Shown here in pieces: positions 7,509 to 14,576 of a DNA stretch of 14,576 nucleotides; position 1 is the stretch's first letter; the number at the start of each line of letters is the position of its first letter. The stretch lies in NCBI GenBank assembly GCA_002705465.1, contig PAGS01000081.1:1-14576 (forward strand), given 5' to 3'. The notes under the pieces are model-generated. The model made no database searches. It saw nothing but the letters and a program-made list of their open reading frames with translations, and was not told the origin of the DNA. This stretch comes from Halieaceae bacterium (GTDB lineage: Bacteria > Pseudomonadota > Gammaproteobacteria > Pseudomonadales > Halieaceae). The position numbers were made by a program, and so were the translations under genes.

Positions 7509-9613
7509 ACCCTAAGCCCACCCCTTTATTCAGCTACCGCAAGTTTTGGGCAGGGTGTCTTGGCCCGGCACCGTGGTTGCCGATGTCGCGGAACGAGATG
7601 GAGCAACTGGGATGGGACAGTTGCGACATTATTATCGTCTCGGGGGACGGCTACGTTGATCACCCCAGTTTTGGCATGGCGGTCATAGGCAGAGTGCTGG
7701 AAGCGCAGGGTTTCCGGGTGGGCATGATCGCCCAGCCCGATTGGCAATCGGCAGAGGCGTTCGAGGCGCTCGGCAAGCCAAACCTGTTTTTCGGCGTTAC
7801 CGCCGGCAACATGGATTCGATGATTAACCATTACACCGCCGATAAAAAACGACGCAATGACGACGCCTACACCCCAGGCAATGTGCCCGGGAAACGTCCT
7901 GACCGCGCGGTCACGGTGTATAGCCAACGCTTACGTGAAGCCTACAAGGGCGTGCCCATTGTGATCGGCGGAATTGAGGCGAGCCTGAGACGCATCGCCC
8001 ACTACGACTACTGGAGTGATCGCATCCGGCGCTCGGTGCTGCTGGATAGCCGTGCCGATCTGCTTTTATTCGGCAACGCCGAGCGTGCCATCGTTGAGGT
8101 GGCGCATAGATTGGCTGGCGGCGAGCACATCGGCGAGTTAACTGATATCAGGGGCACGGCATACGTCAGCCCAACGCCGCCTGAGGGTCGAGTGCTGATC
8201 GATTCCACGTCTGTGGATAAACCGGGCACAATCGAAGCCCGCCCCAACCCTTATGAAGGCATGGAGCCGGAGCCCTGTGAACAGGCGCAAGCTGAACCGG
8301 AGACCGAAACACCCATTCGCTTGATGGCCAGCCCGAAACCCGATACGCATGCGATCAGACTTCCCTCCGCAGAGGCCGTCGCAGAGGAGCCCGTGCTCTA
8401 CGCGCATGCATCGAGGGTGTTTCACAAGGAGACCAATCCGCATAACGCACTAGCCATGGTGCAAGCACATGGGGACCGCGAGGTTTGGTTGAATCCGCCG
8501 CCCATTCCGCTGGAAACAGAGGAACTGGACTGGGTGTTTGAGTTGCCCTACCAGCGCCTGCCGCACCCGATATATGGCGACGCTGCGGTACCGGCGATGG
8601 AGATGATCCAGCACTCCATCAATATTATGCGGGGCTGTTTCGGCGGGGGCACCTTTTGTTCCATCACCGAACATGAAGGCCGCATCATCCAGAGCCGGTC
8701 GGAGGACTCCATCATCCGCGAGGTTGAGCGTATCCGCGATACCAGTCCTGCTTTTACCGGCGTCATCTCGGATTTAGGTGGCCCGACCGCGAACATGTGG
8801 CGACTCGCCTGCAAGGATAAAGAGACAGAGGCCGCGTGCCGAAAATTGAGTTGCGTTTACCCGGGCATCTGCAAGAACTTGAACACTGACCATCAACCAT
8901 TGATCGATCTTTACCGCAAAGCAAGGGAGACAGCCGGCGTCAAAAAAGTCCTGATTGCTTCCGGCCTTCGATACGACCTGGCGGTAGAGAGTCCGGAGTA
9001 CGTGAAGGAACTGGTCACGCATCATGTTGGCGGCTACCTGAAGATCGCGCCGGAGCACACCGAAAACGGCCCGCTATCTAAGATGATGAAGCCGGGTATC
9101 GGCAGCTACGATCGGTTCGCGGCAATGTTTGAACGCTTCTCCAAAGAAGCCGGGAAAAAGCAGTACCTGATCCCGTACTTCATTGCCGCGCACCCAGGGA
9201 CGACGGATCAGGACATGGTGGAGTTAGCGTTGTGGCTGAAGAAACATCGTTTCAAAGCCGATCAGGTGCAGACTTTCTATCCATCCCCCATGGCCACCGC
9301 GACAGCGATGTACCACACGGGCTTCAACCCGCTGCAACGCGTCAAACGAAACAGCGACCGAGTCCCCACCGTTAAACGTCTCAACCAACGACGCCTCCAC
9401 AAGGCTTTTCTACGCTATCACGACCCGGACAATTGGCCATTGCTCAGGAAAGCGCTTAAACAAATGGGGCGGCGCGACTTGATAGGCAATGGCACTCAGC
9501 ACCTGATTCCGCTGCGACAGCCCCCCAAACGACACCGGATCGTCAAGCCCGACGGTCGGAATTTCCGGACTCAGCATACGGGCGAACACAAGGGCAAAGG
9601 TCGAAGACGCTGA
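7505..9613 (+). CDS. ygiQ: YgiQ family (UPF0313) radical SAM protein, middle cluster cysteine missing
   Basis: Member of the YgiQ family: N-terminal domain, radical SAM core, and C-terminal DUF3362-type tail. Its reaction is not established. The 702 residues, a little short of E. coli YgiQ, include [16 protein letters not shown] near the start, [29 protein letters not shown], and [14 protein letters not shown] followed by [18 protein letters not shown]. The cluster-binding motif should read C-F-G-G-C-x-F-C. Here it reads CFGGGTFC: C378 and C385 are present but residue 382 is Gly (codon GGC, 8648-8650, where TGC is expected). The reading frame is otherwise intact. An acidic, Pro/Glu-rich segment (about 245-300) looks like a variable insert. 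The ATG overlaps the channel stop by 4 bp, placing the gene in a tesA-channel-ygiQ run. It is convergent with oxyR, 9 bp away. Confidence 0.93.
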   Translation: MNPKPTPLFSYRKFWAGCLGPAPWLPMSRNEMEQLGWDSCDIIIVSGDGYVDHPSFGMAVIGRVLEAQGFRVGMIAQPDWQSAEAFEALGKPNLFFGVTAGNMDSMINHYTADKKRRNDDAYTPGNVPGKRPDRAVTVYSQRLREAYKGVPIVIGGIEASLRRIAHYDYWSDRIRRSVLLDSRADLLLFGNAERAIVEVAHRLAGGEHIGELTDIRGTAYVSPTPPEGRVLIDSTSVDKPGTIEARPNPYEGMEPEPCEQAQAEPETETPIRLMASPKPDTHAIRLPSAEAVAEEPVLYAHASRVFHKETNPHNALAMVQAHGDREVWLNPPPIPLETEELDWVFELPYQRLPHPIYGDAAVPAMEMIQHSINIMRGCFGGGTFCSITEHEGRIIQSRSEDSIIREVERIRDTSPAFTGVISDLGGPTANMWRLACKDKETEAACRKLSCVYPGICKNLNTDHQPLIDLYRKARETAGVKKVLIASGLRYDLAVESPEYVKELVTHHVGGYLKIAPEHTENGPLSKMMKPGIGSYDRFAAMFERFSKEAGKKQYLIPYFIAAHPGTTDQDMVELALWLKKHRFKADQVQTFYPSPMATATAMYHTGFNPLQRVKRNSDRVPTVKRLNQRRLHKAFLRYHDPDNWPLLRKALKQMGRRDLIGNGTQHLIPLRQPPKRHRIVKPDGRNFRTQHTGEHKGKGRRR

Positions 9614-9622
9614 TACCGCCGC

Positions 9623-10522
9623 CTAAGCCCCGATCAGGCCGGCAATCAGCTCGCCCAATTGCCGCAATTCGACCCTGCGCGGCGTCTTTTTGCGCCACAT
9701 CAGCCCGATTTTTCGGGTGACGTTAGGTTGTTCAAATGACCTGACCGCCAGTGGCGCGTTACCGACGATGCCAGCACTGACGGCCATGCGGGGTAGCAGC
9801 GTGACGCCAATGTCATTGGCCACCATCTGCACAATAGTGGCCAAACTGGTTGCCTGAAAAGGGACGGTAACTTGAGAGTCCCGGAGCTTGCAGGCCTCAA
9901 GCGCGTGGTCCCTGAGACAGTGCCCCTCCTCGAGAAGCAGCAGTGATTCGCCTCTGAGATCGGAGCTTCTCAAACTGCCACGCGCCGCGAGTGGGTGACC
10001 TGTTGGGCAGGCCAACATGAACTCATCTTCAAACAGTGTCATGACCTCCACCTGTTCGGCAGGGAAAGGCAGCGCGAGAAGCAAAACATCCAACTCGCCA
10101 CTCAGCAGACTGTCCACCAGCGGCTGACTGAGATCCTCACGAATAAACAGTTTGAAAGCGGGATAACGCGCCCTGACCTGACCGAGCAAACCCGGCAACA
10201 GGTAGGGCGCGACAGTGGGAATGACGCCCATCCGCATACGGCCCTGGAAAGGCACACCGGCGCCGGCGCAGAGCGAGACCATATCCTCAACACTGACCAG
10301 TAAATCCCGGGCGCGCTCGACCACTTCCTCTCCAAGGGACGTCAAGAACACTCTGCGGTTGTTGCGCTCCACCAAACTGACGCCGAGCGACTCCTCTAGC
10401 TCCGAAACACCGGCACTCAAGGTGCTTTGGCTGACATGGCTGGCAGTCGCCGCCTGACCGAAATGCTGATACTGGGCCACTGCGCAGAGATAGCGGAGTT
10501 GTTTGAGCGTAGGTTGGCGCAT
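9623..10522 (-). CDS. oxyR: Hydrogen peroxide-sensing LysR-type regulator OxyR
   Basis: Transcription factor that senses peroxide by disulfide formation and activates antioxidant genes; cytoplasmic. The 299 residues have an N-terminal winged helix-turn-helix (about 4-62, with AATASHVSQSTLSAGVSELEE split across the recognition region) and a LysR effector domain from about 92. The diagnostic segment GHCLRDHALEAC places C202 and C211 nine apart, as C199/C208 of E. coli OxyR, followed by FQATSLATIVQMVA and GVTLLPRMAV, also OxyR-like. The ATG at 10522 has GAGGA at 10529-10533, 6 nt away. It is divergent from the rubrerythrin gene with 218 bp between starts, the usual layout for a LysR regulator and its target. 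Confidence 0.93.
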   Translation of the reverse strand: MRQPTLKQLRYLCAVAQYQHFGQAATASHVSQSTLSAGVSELEESLGVSLVERNNRRVFLTSLGEEVVERARDLLVSVEDMVSLCAGAGVPFQGRMRMGVIPTVAPYLLPGLLGQVRARYPAFKLFIREDLSQPLVDSLLSGELDVLLLALPFPAEQVEVMTLFEDEFMLACPTGHPLAARGSLRSSDLRGESLLLLEEGHCLRDHALEACKLRDSQVTVPFQATSLATIVQMVANDIGVTLLPRMAVSAGIVGNAPLAVRSFEQPNVTRKIGLMWRKKTPRRVELRQLGELIAGLIGA

Positions 10523-10601
10523 GATGATTCCTCAAGGTTCTCCGGTAGACGTTGATGCCGGTAGCGCGCGCTTAAAGGCAGCGCGACAGCAGATTACCTC
10601 A

Positions 10602-10616
10602 ATCGGTTTTTTCGAT
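10602..10616. promoter_or_regulatory. Candidate LysR/OxyR-type palindrome in the oxyR-rubrerythrin intergenic region
   Basis: ATCG-N7-CGAT is a perfect inverted repeat with the T-N11-A form of LysR sites and the same 7-nt inner spacing as the OxyR half-site ATAG-N7-CTAT. It lies about 80 bp from the oxyR start and about 125 bp from the rubrerythrin start. Flanking tetramers at the next 7-nt spacing match OxyR consensus poorly, so only one half-site pair is supported. Confidence 0.35.
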
Positions 10617-10667
10617 CATTTTTTTTTAAATTTTCAGTAAGCCAAAGTTCAGCAAACTCAGTATATT
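10607..10667 (+). promoter_or_regulatory. A/T-tract and candidate -10 for the rubrerythrin gene
   Basis: A T-rich tract (10607-10634) is followed by TATATT at 10662-10667, a 5/6 match to a -10 box. No -35 is recognisable at 16-18 nt upstream, as is common at activator-dependent promoters. The leader to the ATG at 10741 would be about 67 nt. Inference only. Confidence 0.3.
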
Positions 10668-10740
10668 GGGGTGTGAGAGATCAAACGCCCTCTTCTGGGC
10701 CGACCTCATCTTCCCAACTCGAAAATATCAGGAGTGTGAA

Positions 10741-11160
10741 ATGGAATTGAAAGGCAGTACTACAGAGCAGAATTTGAAGGACGCATTTGCGGGCGAGTCG
10801 CAGGCAAATCGACGTTACCTCTACTTCGCATCGAAGGCGGACGTTGAGGGCTACAACGACGTGGCCGCCGTATTCCGCTCAACTGCAGAAGGTGAGACAG
10901 GCCATGCGCATGGTCACCTCGAGTACCTCGAGGCAGTGGGTGATCCCGCCACGGGCCTGCCAATGGGCGACACGAAAAAGAATCTTGAAGCCTCTATTGC
11001 CGGCGAAACCCATGAGTACACCGACATGTACCCTGGCATGGCCAAGACGGCGCGCGACGAAGGTTTCGACGAGATTGCCGACTGGTTCGAGACGCTGGCC
11101 AAGGCTGAGCGTAGTCACGCCAATCGTTTCCAGAAGGCGCTGGATAACCTCGAAGACTAA
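10741..11160 (+). CDS. Rubrerythrin lacking the rubredoxin domain
   Basis: Ferritin-like diiron protein, likely a peroxidase that reduces H2O2 in the cytoplasm. The 139 residues form only the four-helix bundle. Iron ligands are visible as E19 ([10 protein letters not shown]), E52xxH55 (GETGHAHGH), E89/E92 (AGETHEY) and E123xxH126 (AERSHANRF). Classical rubrerythrins are about 190 residues and end in a rubredoxin domain with two CxxC pairs; this one ends at LDNLED and has no cysteine at all. An external electron donor is therefore required. Start: ATG at 10741 with AGGAG at 10730-10734, 6 nt away; a longer frame from 10666 was rejected. It is divergent from oxyR and is followed by a strong terminator. 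Confidence 0.93.
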   Translation: MELKGSTTEQNLKDAFAGESQANRRYLYFASKADVEGYNDVAAVFRSTAEGETGHAHGHLEYLEAVGDPATGLPMGDTKKNLEASIAGETHEYTDMYPGMAKTARDEGFDEIADWFETLAKAERSHANRFQKALDNLED

Positions 11161-11184
11161 TTGAGCACATCGCTCAAAGGCACC

Positions 11185-11215
11185 GAGGGGAGCGTATTCG
11201 CTCCCCTCACTTTTT
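11185..11215 (+). terminator. Intrinsic terminator after the rubrerythrin gene
   Basis: GAGGGGAGCG-TATT-CGCTCCCCTC is a perfect 10-bp stem with a 4-nt loop (11185-11208), followed by AC and five T (11211-11215). It begins 24 bp after the rubrerythrin stop. A smaller hairpin, TTGAGC-ACATC-GCTCAA (11161-11177), precedes it. It should end most rubrerythrin transcripts, leaving downstream genes to their own promoter or to read-through. Confidence 0.92.
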
Positions 11216-11233
11216 CTACCCATCAGTTGTTAA

Positions 11234-11256
11234 TACGAGCCCGCCCCTCGCTCGTA
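11234..11256. repeat. Inverted repeat upstream of the Fe-S protein gene
   Basis: TACGAGC, a 9-nt loop, then GCTCGTA: a perfect 7-bp inverted repeat in the 144-bp gap between the rubrerythrin and Fe-S genes, 19 bp downstream of the terminator T-run and just upstream of the TTGACG box. No T-run follows. Its place suggests an operator or a second RNA structure. Confidence 0.5.
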
Positions 11257-11270
11257 CTGACAAAACTGTG

Positions 11271-11300
11271 TTGACGTTTTTTTGAATTAAGAGTTTTTAT
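11271..11300 (+). promoter_or_regulatory. Candidate promoter directly upstream of the Fe-S protein gene
   Basis: TTGACG (11271-11276, 5/6 to -35) and TTTTAT (11295-11300, 4/6 to -10) are 18 nt apart. The -10 ends only 4 nt before the ATG at 11305, so a transcript from here would be leaderless or nearly so. A weak alternative is translation from a longer read-through message using AAGAG (11289-11293), 11 nt from the ATG. Confidence 0.25.
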
Positions 11301-11304
11301 TGCC

Positions 11305-12627
11305 ATGAGAGAAGGCAGCATCGACGCACCCACACGCCACCCGTTGGATTGGAAAAACGATGATTTTTGGGACAAGTCATCCCTAAATAAGGAATTAGAG
11401 CGGGTTTTTGACGTTTGTCACGGTTGCAGGCGTTGCGTCAGTCTGTGCGATGCCTTCCCTACTTTGTTTGATTTGATTGACGAATCAGACACCATGGAAG
11501 TCGACGGCGTGGACACCGCCGACTATGGCAAGGTGGCGGAACAATGCTACCTCTGTGATCTGTGTTACCTGACAAAGTGCCCCTACGTGCCGCCTCATGA
11601 ATTTAATGTGGATTTTCCCCATCTGATGCTGCGCGCAAAAGCCCAGCGTTTCAAAACCGAGGGCGCCTCACTGAGGGACCGGACGTTGACTAGCACTGAC
11701 CGCTTGTTGTCGACAACCTCCATTCCCTTGGTGGACATCACCGTGAACGCGCTCAACAAGACGGGCGCTTTCCGAAAAGCGCTATCTGCGGGAATGGACA
11801 TCCACCACGAAGCACCACTCCCCAAGCTGCACAGCAAGACACTGCGAAAGCGCGTTAAGCCACTTTTGGTTCCGCAGGAGCCTCAGAAGGTGGGCAATAC
11901 CACCGGTAAAGTCGCGCTTTACGCAACCTGTTACGGCAACTACAACAGCCCCGATGTCGGCGAGGATTTCGTAAAGGTGTTCCAGCACAACGGCATTCAC
12001 ATTGACATCGTGCCCAAGGAGAAGTGTTGCGGCATGCCGAAGCTTGAGCTGGGTGATCTCGACAGCGTCGACGCGCTCAAACAGGCCAACATTCCGGTGC
12101 TGGCGAAATTGGTTGACGAGGGCTACGACCTCACTGCCCCCATCCCCTCCTGTGTGCTGATGTACAAACAGGAATTGCCATTGATGTACCCGGATGACCA
12201 GGACGTCATCAAGGTACAGAAAGCCTTCTACGACCCCTTTGAGTACCTGTGGGCGCGGCATAAGGGTGATGCGCTCAACACGGACTTTCAGTCGGCCCTT
12301 GGCAACGTCGCCTATCAGGTTGCCTGTCATCAGCGCGTGCAAAACATTGGGCTCAAAACCCGCGACGTGCTGAATCTAATCGCCGACAGCGACGTGACGG
12401 CCTATGAGCGATGCTCCGGGCACGACGGCACCTATGCAGTGAAGAAAGAGACTCGAAACAAATCCGTGAAAATAGCGCGGCCGACCGTGCGTAAAGTCGA
12501 TGAGCAAGCGCCCGACCGGTTCATCAGCGACTGTCCCATGGCTGGGGAGCACATCGCGCATCTCGCTGAAAAGGTCTCCAAAGCAGAGCACCCCATGACG
12601 CTTCTCAGAGAAGCGTACGGTTTGTAA
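11305..12627 (+). CDS. GlpC/HdrD-like iron-sulfur oxidoreductase (two ferredoxin-type sites plus CCG domains)
   Basis: Cytoplasmic-looking Fe-S electron-transfer protein of the heterodisulfide reductase/GlpC group, 440 residues. Two 4Fe-4S binding sets lie near the N-terminus: C38, C41, C44, C48 and C81, C84, C87, C92 followed by Pro. A first CCG domain follows, with C209, C241-C242-G243 and C283. A second, degenerate one has C341 (VACHQRV) and C370 in CSGHDG in place of CCG. No membrane helices or signal peptide are seen. Family proteins of this type pass electrons or act on thiol/disulfide substrates; the substrate here is unknown. Its place between a rubredoxin-less rubrerythrin and a DUF3501 gene suggests it is the electron donor to rubrerythrin (inference). 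The ATG at 11305 is the only ATG before residue 64; the ribosome-binding site is weak. Confidence 0.9.
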   Translation: MREGSIDAPTRHPLDWKNDDFWDKSSLNKELERVFDVCHGCRRCVSLCDAFPTLFDLIDESDTMEVDGVDTADYGKVAEQCYLCDLCYLTKCPYVPPHEFNVDFPHLMLRAKAQRFKTEGASLRDRTLTSTDRLLSTTSIPLVDITVNALNKTGAFRKALSAGMDIHHEAPLPKLHSKTLRKRVKPLLVPQEPQKVGNTTGKVALYATCYGNYNSPDVGEDFVKVFQHNGIHIDIVPKEKCCGMPKLELGDLDSVDALKQANIPVLAKLVDEGYDLTAPIPSCVLMYKQELPLMYPDDQDVIKVQKAFYDPFEYLWARHKGDALNTDFQSALGNVAYQVACHQRVQNIGLKTRDVLNLIADSDVTAYERCSGHDGTYAVKKETRNKSVKIARPTVRKVDEQAPDRFISDCPMAGEHIAHLAEKVSKAEHPMTLLREAYGL

Positions 12628-12666
12628 TCCCCTACAATGAACATCCGCAAAATTGAGGAACCTGTG

Positions 12667-13263
12667 ATGACACACCTGACACACGACGACCTGTGGAGCC
12701 TCGAGGAGTATGCGGCCCGACGCGCCGATTTTCGCGCTGAGGTCATGGCCCACAAAAAGAATCGCCAGCTGGCGCTCGGCGAACACGCGCGACTTTACTT
12801 CGAAGACGCAACAACCATTCGCTACCAGATACAGGAAATGCTGCGCATTGAACGAGTATTTGAAGCTGAGGGGATTGAGGAGGAACTAAGCGCCTACAAC
12901 CCGCTGATCCCCGACGGCCATAACTGGAAAGCCACCTTCATGATTGAAATTCCTGATCCGGCTCAACGCGCCGTGCGTTTAGGCGAGATGATCGGCGTAG
13001 AGGATCAAGTGTGGTTACAAGTGGGTGATATGGATCGGATTGTGCCGATCGCTGACGAGGATCTCGATCGCACCACAGCAGACAAAACCGCATCGGTGCA
13101 CTTCCTCCGCTTCGAGGTCACGCCGGAACAGATCAATGCACTCAAGCACGGGGCGACCCTCTATGCGGGAATCGATCACCCTAGCTACCCTCTGGATCGG
13201 TACGAAGTGCCGTCGGCAATCAGAGACTCTCTCGTGGCGGATCTGGTGGTGACCGAACATTGA
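12667..13263 (+). CDS. DUF3501 family protein
   Basis: Function unknown. The 198-residue protein is soluble, charged and acidic, with no signal peptide, no membrane helix and no cysteine. It has an N-terminal helical part with many Arg/Glu (TIRYQIQEMLRIERVFE at about 46-62), then a mixed domain with the segments YNPLIPDGHNWKATFMIEI and VHFLRFEVTPEQ. I recognise it as DUF3501, a family I recall being annotated next to rubrerythrin and Fe-S proteins of the type encoded here. The ATG at 12667 has GAGGA at 12655-12659, 7 nt away. An earlier ATG at 12637 has no such site and was rejected. It lies 39 bp after the Fe-S gene, so co-transcription is likely. Confidence 0.85.
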   Translation: MTHLTHDDLWSLEEYAARRADFRAEVMAHKKNRQLALGEHARLYFEDATTIRYQIQEMLRIERVFEAEGIEEELSAYNPLIPDGHNWKATFMIEIPDPAQRAVRLGEMIGVEDQVWLQVGDMDRIVPIADEDLDRTTADKTASVHFLRFEVTPEQINALKHGATLYAGIDHPSYPLDRYEVPSAIRDSLVADLVVTEH

Positions 13264-13308
13264 GCGCGGCTTGATGCCATCAGTGAATCTATCGTCGGAG
13301 TCAAGACG

Positions 13309-14163
13309 ATGACGCTCGTCGTTTTCGACCTCGACGGTACCCTGCTGGATAAAACCTCGACAATATCCGGCTACACCGCCGACACGCTGGCTTTGATGAG
13401 AGCGAAGCGTATCCCCTACACCGTGGCCACGGGGCGGACGCTTCAGGCAGCCGCCGCTCCCCTAAGGGACCACTACTTCACCCTACCAATGATCCTCAAG
13501 AACGGCGCGATTATTTGGTCGCCCGCAGAAGAGCGCTACAGCCACCATCATTTACTGACCCGCGAGGAGGTGTGGCATGTGTTGGCAGCCTTCACGCTCA
13601 ACGACCTCACCCCTTTCGTTTTCTCCTTACAGGCGGGGCAGCGGCACGTTCTCTATCACGGCCCGCTCAAAAGCAAGAGCGAGCATAAGCTGGCCGACCT
13701 GTTTGAAGCGGAGCGGCACCTGCCATTAATGCCTCTCACCGAAATGCCCGATGAAATCAGCGTCATTAATGTTTTCTCGCTAGGGAGTGCGCTGGCAGTG
13801 GACAAAGTGAGGGCAAGCATCGCCGAGGAGCAGCATCTTGTTGCCTACTCTGGCGTTGCCATTCACGAGCGAGAAATGGGCGAGCACGCGACCCAAAACG
13901 CCGCCCTACACTGGGTTGACATTCACCACAGCCTGGGTAGTAAAGGCAATGCAATCAATCATTTGCGGTCAGAGCTAGATGTAGAGCATGTCATCGCCTT
14001 TGGAGACGGTGACAATGATCTCAGCATGTTCGAATGCGCCACGGAGTGCTACGCACCCGCCAATGCAGATCCTGTCATTCTCGATGCGGCGGACGAGGTA
14101 ATCGGCCATCATGATGAAGATGGTGTCGCGCGATTTTTACGACAGCGATTCGATTTAGAGTAG
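13309..14163 (+). CDS. Cof-type HAD-IIB family hydrolase (phosphatase)
   Basis: Probable sugar-phosphate or nucleotide phosphatase of the HAD superfamily, cap type IIB; substrate cannot be told from sequence. The 284 residues contain all four motifs: I FDLDGTLL (D7 nucleophile, D9 acid/base), II ATGRT (T41), III SKGNAI (K212), and IV FGDGDNDLSMF (D233, D237). The region from about 85 to 190 is the cap domain. Length is typical (about 270-285). The ATG at 13309 has GGAG at 13297-13300, 8 nt away. It starts 45 bp after the DUF3501 stop on the same strand, so it may share its transcript, but nothing ties it functionally to the redox genes. Confidence 0.92.
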   Translation: MTLVVFDLDGTLLDKTSTISGYTADTLALMRAKRIPYTVATGRTLQAAAAPLRDHYFTLPMILKNGAIIWSPAEERYSHHHLLTREEVWHVLAAFTLNDLTPFVFSLQAGQRHVLYHGPLKSKSEHKLADLFEAERHLPLMPLTEMPDEISVINVFSLGSALAVDKVRASIAEEQHLVAYSGVAIHEREMGEHATQNAALHWVDIHHSLGSKGNAINHLRSELDVEHVIAFGDGDNDLSMFECATECYAPANADPVILDAADEVIGHHDEDGVARFLRQRFDLE

Positions 14164-14198
14164 CTGCCGCTGCCTGTGTGCGCGTGCCCACGCTGTGG

Positions 14199-14576
14199 TT
14201 ATGCTCTGCGAGCCTGAATCAGCCACACCCCAGTCAGGATCAGCGACAATGCCAATAAATGCTCCCAGCCCCAGGGTTCGGACAGCAGTACCGTGCCGGC
14301 GATAAACGCCACCGCAGGTATCAAGTAATTGATGGTCGAGAGAAAAGCGGGACCGCGCTCAGTTACCACAATAAAGTAGGACCAGGTAGCAACGCCCGTG
14401 CCCAACGCGCCGAGCACCAGCAACGCTGTAACAGATGGCACAGTGAGCGCCCAACCAGGCCCGTTGAGCTGCAGCCACAGCGCCGGCAACGCCAAGACCA
14501 AGCTACCGACCAGCAGGCTACCCAGGGACAGCGCAACGGGATTTGCAGGCGGAAGCCTTTTGGCATAAACACCGTT
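14199..14576 (-). CDS. EamA/DMT family transporter (C-terminal fragment, N-terminus off window)
   Basis: Inner-membrane drug/metabolite transporter of the EamA type; substrate unknown. The open frame enters from the window edge and gives 125 C-terminal residues of a protein that is usually about 290-300. Four helices are visible: around VALSLGSLLVGSLVLALPAL, SVTALLVLGALGTGVATWSYF, FLSTINYLIPAVAFIAGTVLL, and HLLALSLILTGVWLI. The lead-in NGVYAKRLPP, the GTG..TWSYF segment and YLIP followed by a short acidic loop (LSEPW) are typical of the second EamA repeat. It is convergent with the HAD gene, with 35 bp between stops and no clear terminator. Confidence 0.85.
   Translation of the reverse strand, partial: NGVYAKRLPPANPVALSLGSLLVGSLVLALPALWLQLNGPGWALTVPSVTALLVLGALGTGVATWSYFIVVTERGPAFLSTINYLIPAVAFIAGTVLLSEPWGWEHLLALSLILTGVWLIQARRA

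Noticed and set aside
10666..10740. 25-residue N-terminal extension of rubrerythrin
   Set aside because: The ATG at 10741 has AGGAG 6 nt upstream, and the family begins at this residue. The extension overlaps the promoter region.

Overview
The window looks like chromosomal DNA of a GC-rich, aerobic gammaproteobacterium. The supporting signs are the tesA/ybbA-ybbP divergon, ttcA and ccmA of cytochrome c maturation, a long YgiQ-type radical SAM gene and an OxyR with both redox cysteines. A marine OM60/NOR5-like lineage would fit, but this is inference from protein flavour only. No phage, transposon, CRISPR array, tRNA or rRNA was seen. Coding density is very high and most genes abut or overlap.

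Layout. Positions 1-503 (minus) hold the first 167 residues of the haem-exporter ATPase CcmA, whose start codon overlaps the stop of ttcA (tRNA 2-thiocytidine synthetase, minus). Positions 1379-1784 form a divergent intergenic region with a good ttcA promoter candidate and five tandem copies of a 23-bp GC-rich repeat. Malate dehydrogenase (plus) follows. It converges, across a GC hairpin, on the ABC export pair ybbP and ybbA (minus). The 5' end of ybbA interlocks with tesA (plus), so the two divergent coding regions overlap by 8 bp. tesA leads a tightly overlapped plus-strand run: tesA, then a six-helix voltage-gated potassium channel with a C-terminal zinc ribbon, then ygiQ. The YgiQ product lacks the middle cysteine of its radical SAM motif.

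oxyR (minus) converges on ygiQ and diverges from a plus-strand group. That group is a short rubrerythrin with no rubredoxin domain, a strong terminator, a 440-residue GlpC/HdrD-like Fe-S protein with two ferredoxin-type cysteine sets and CCG domains, a DUF3501 protein, and a Cof-type HAD phosphatase. The window ends inside an EamA-type transporter (minus).

The most interesting part is the OxyR / rubrerythrin / Fe-S protein / DUF3501 neighbourhood. It reads as a peroxide-response module in which the Fe-S protein could replace the missing rubredoxin as electron donor. Second is the YgiQ cysteine substitution, which is either a real loss of the iron-sulfur site or a one-base sequencing error. 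Third is the 23-bp repeat array upstream of mdh.
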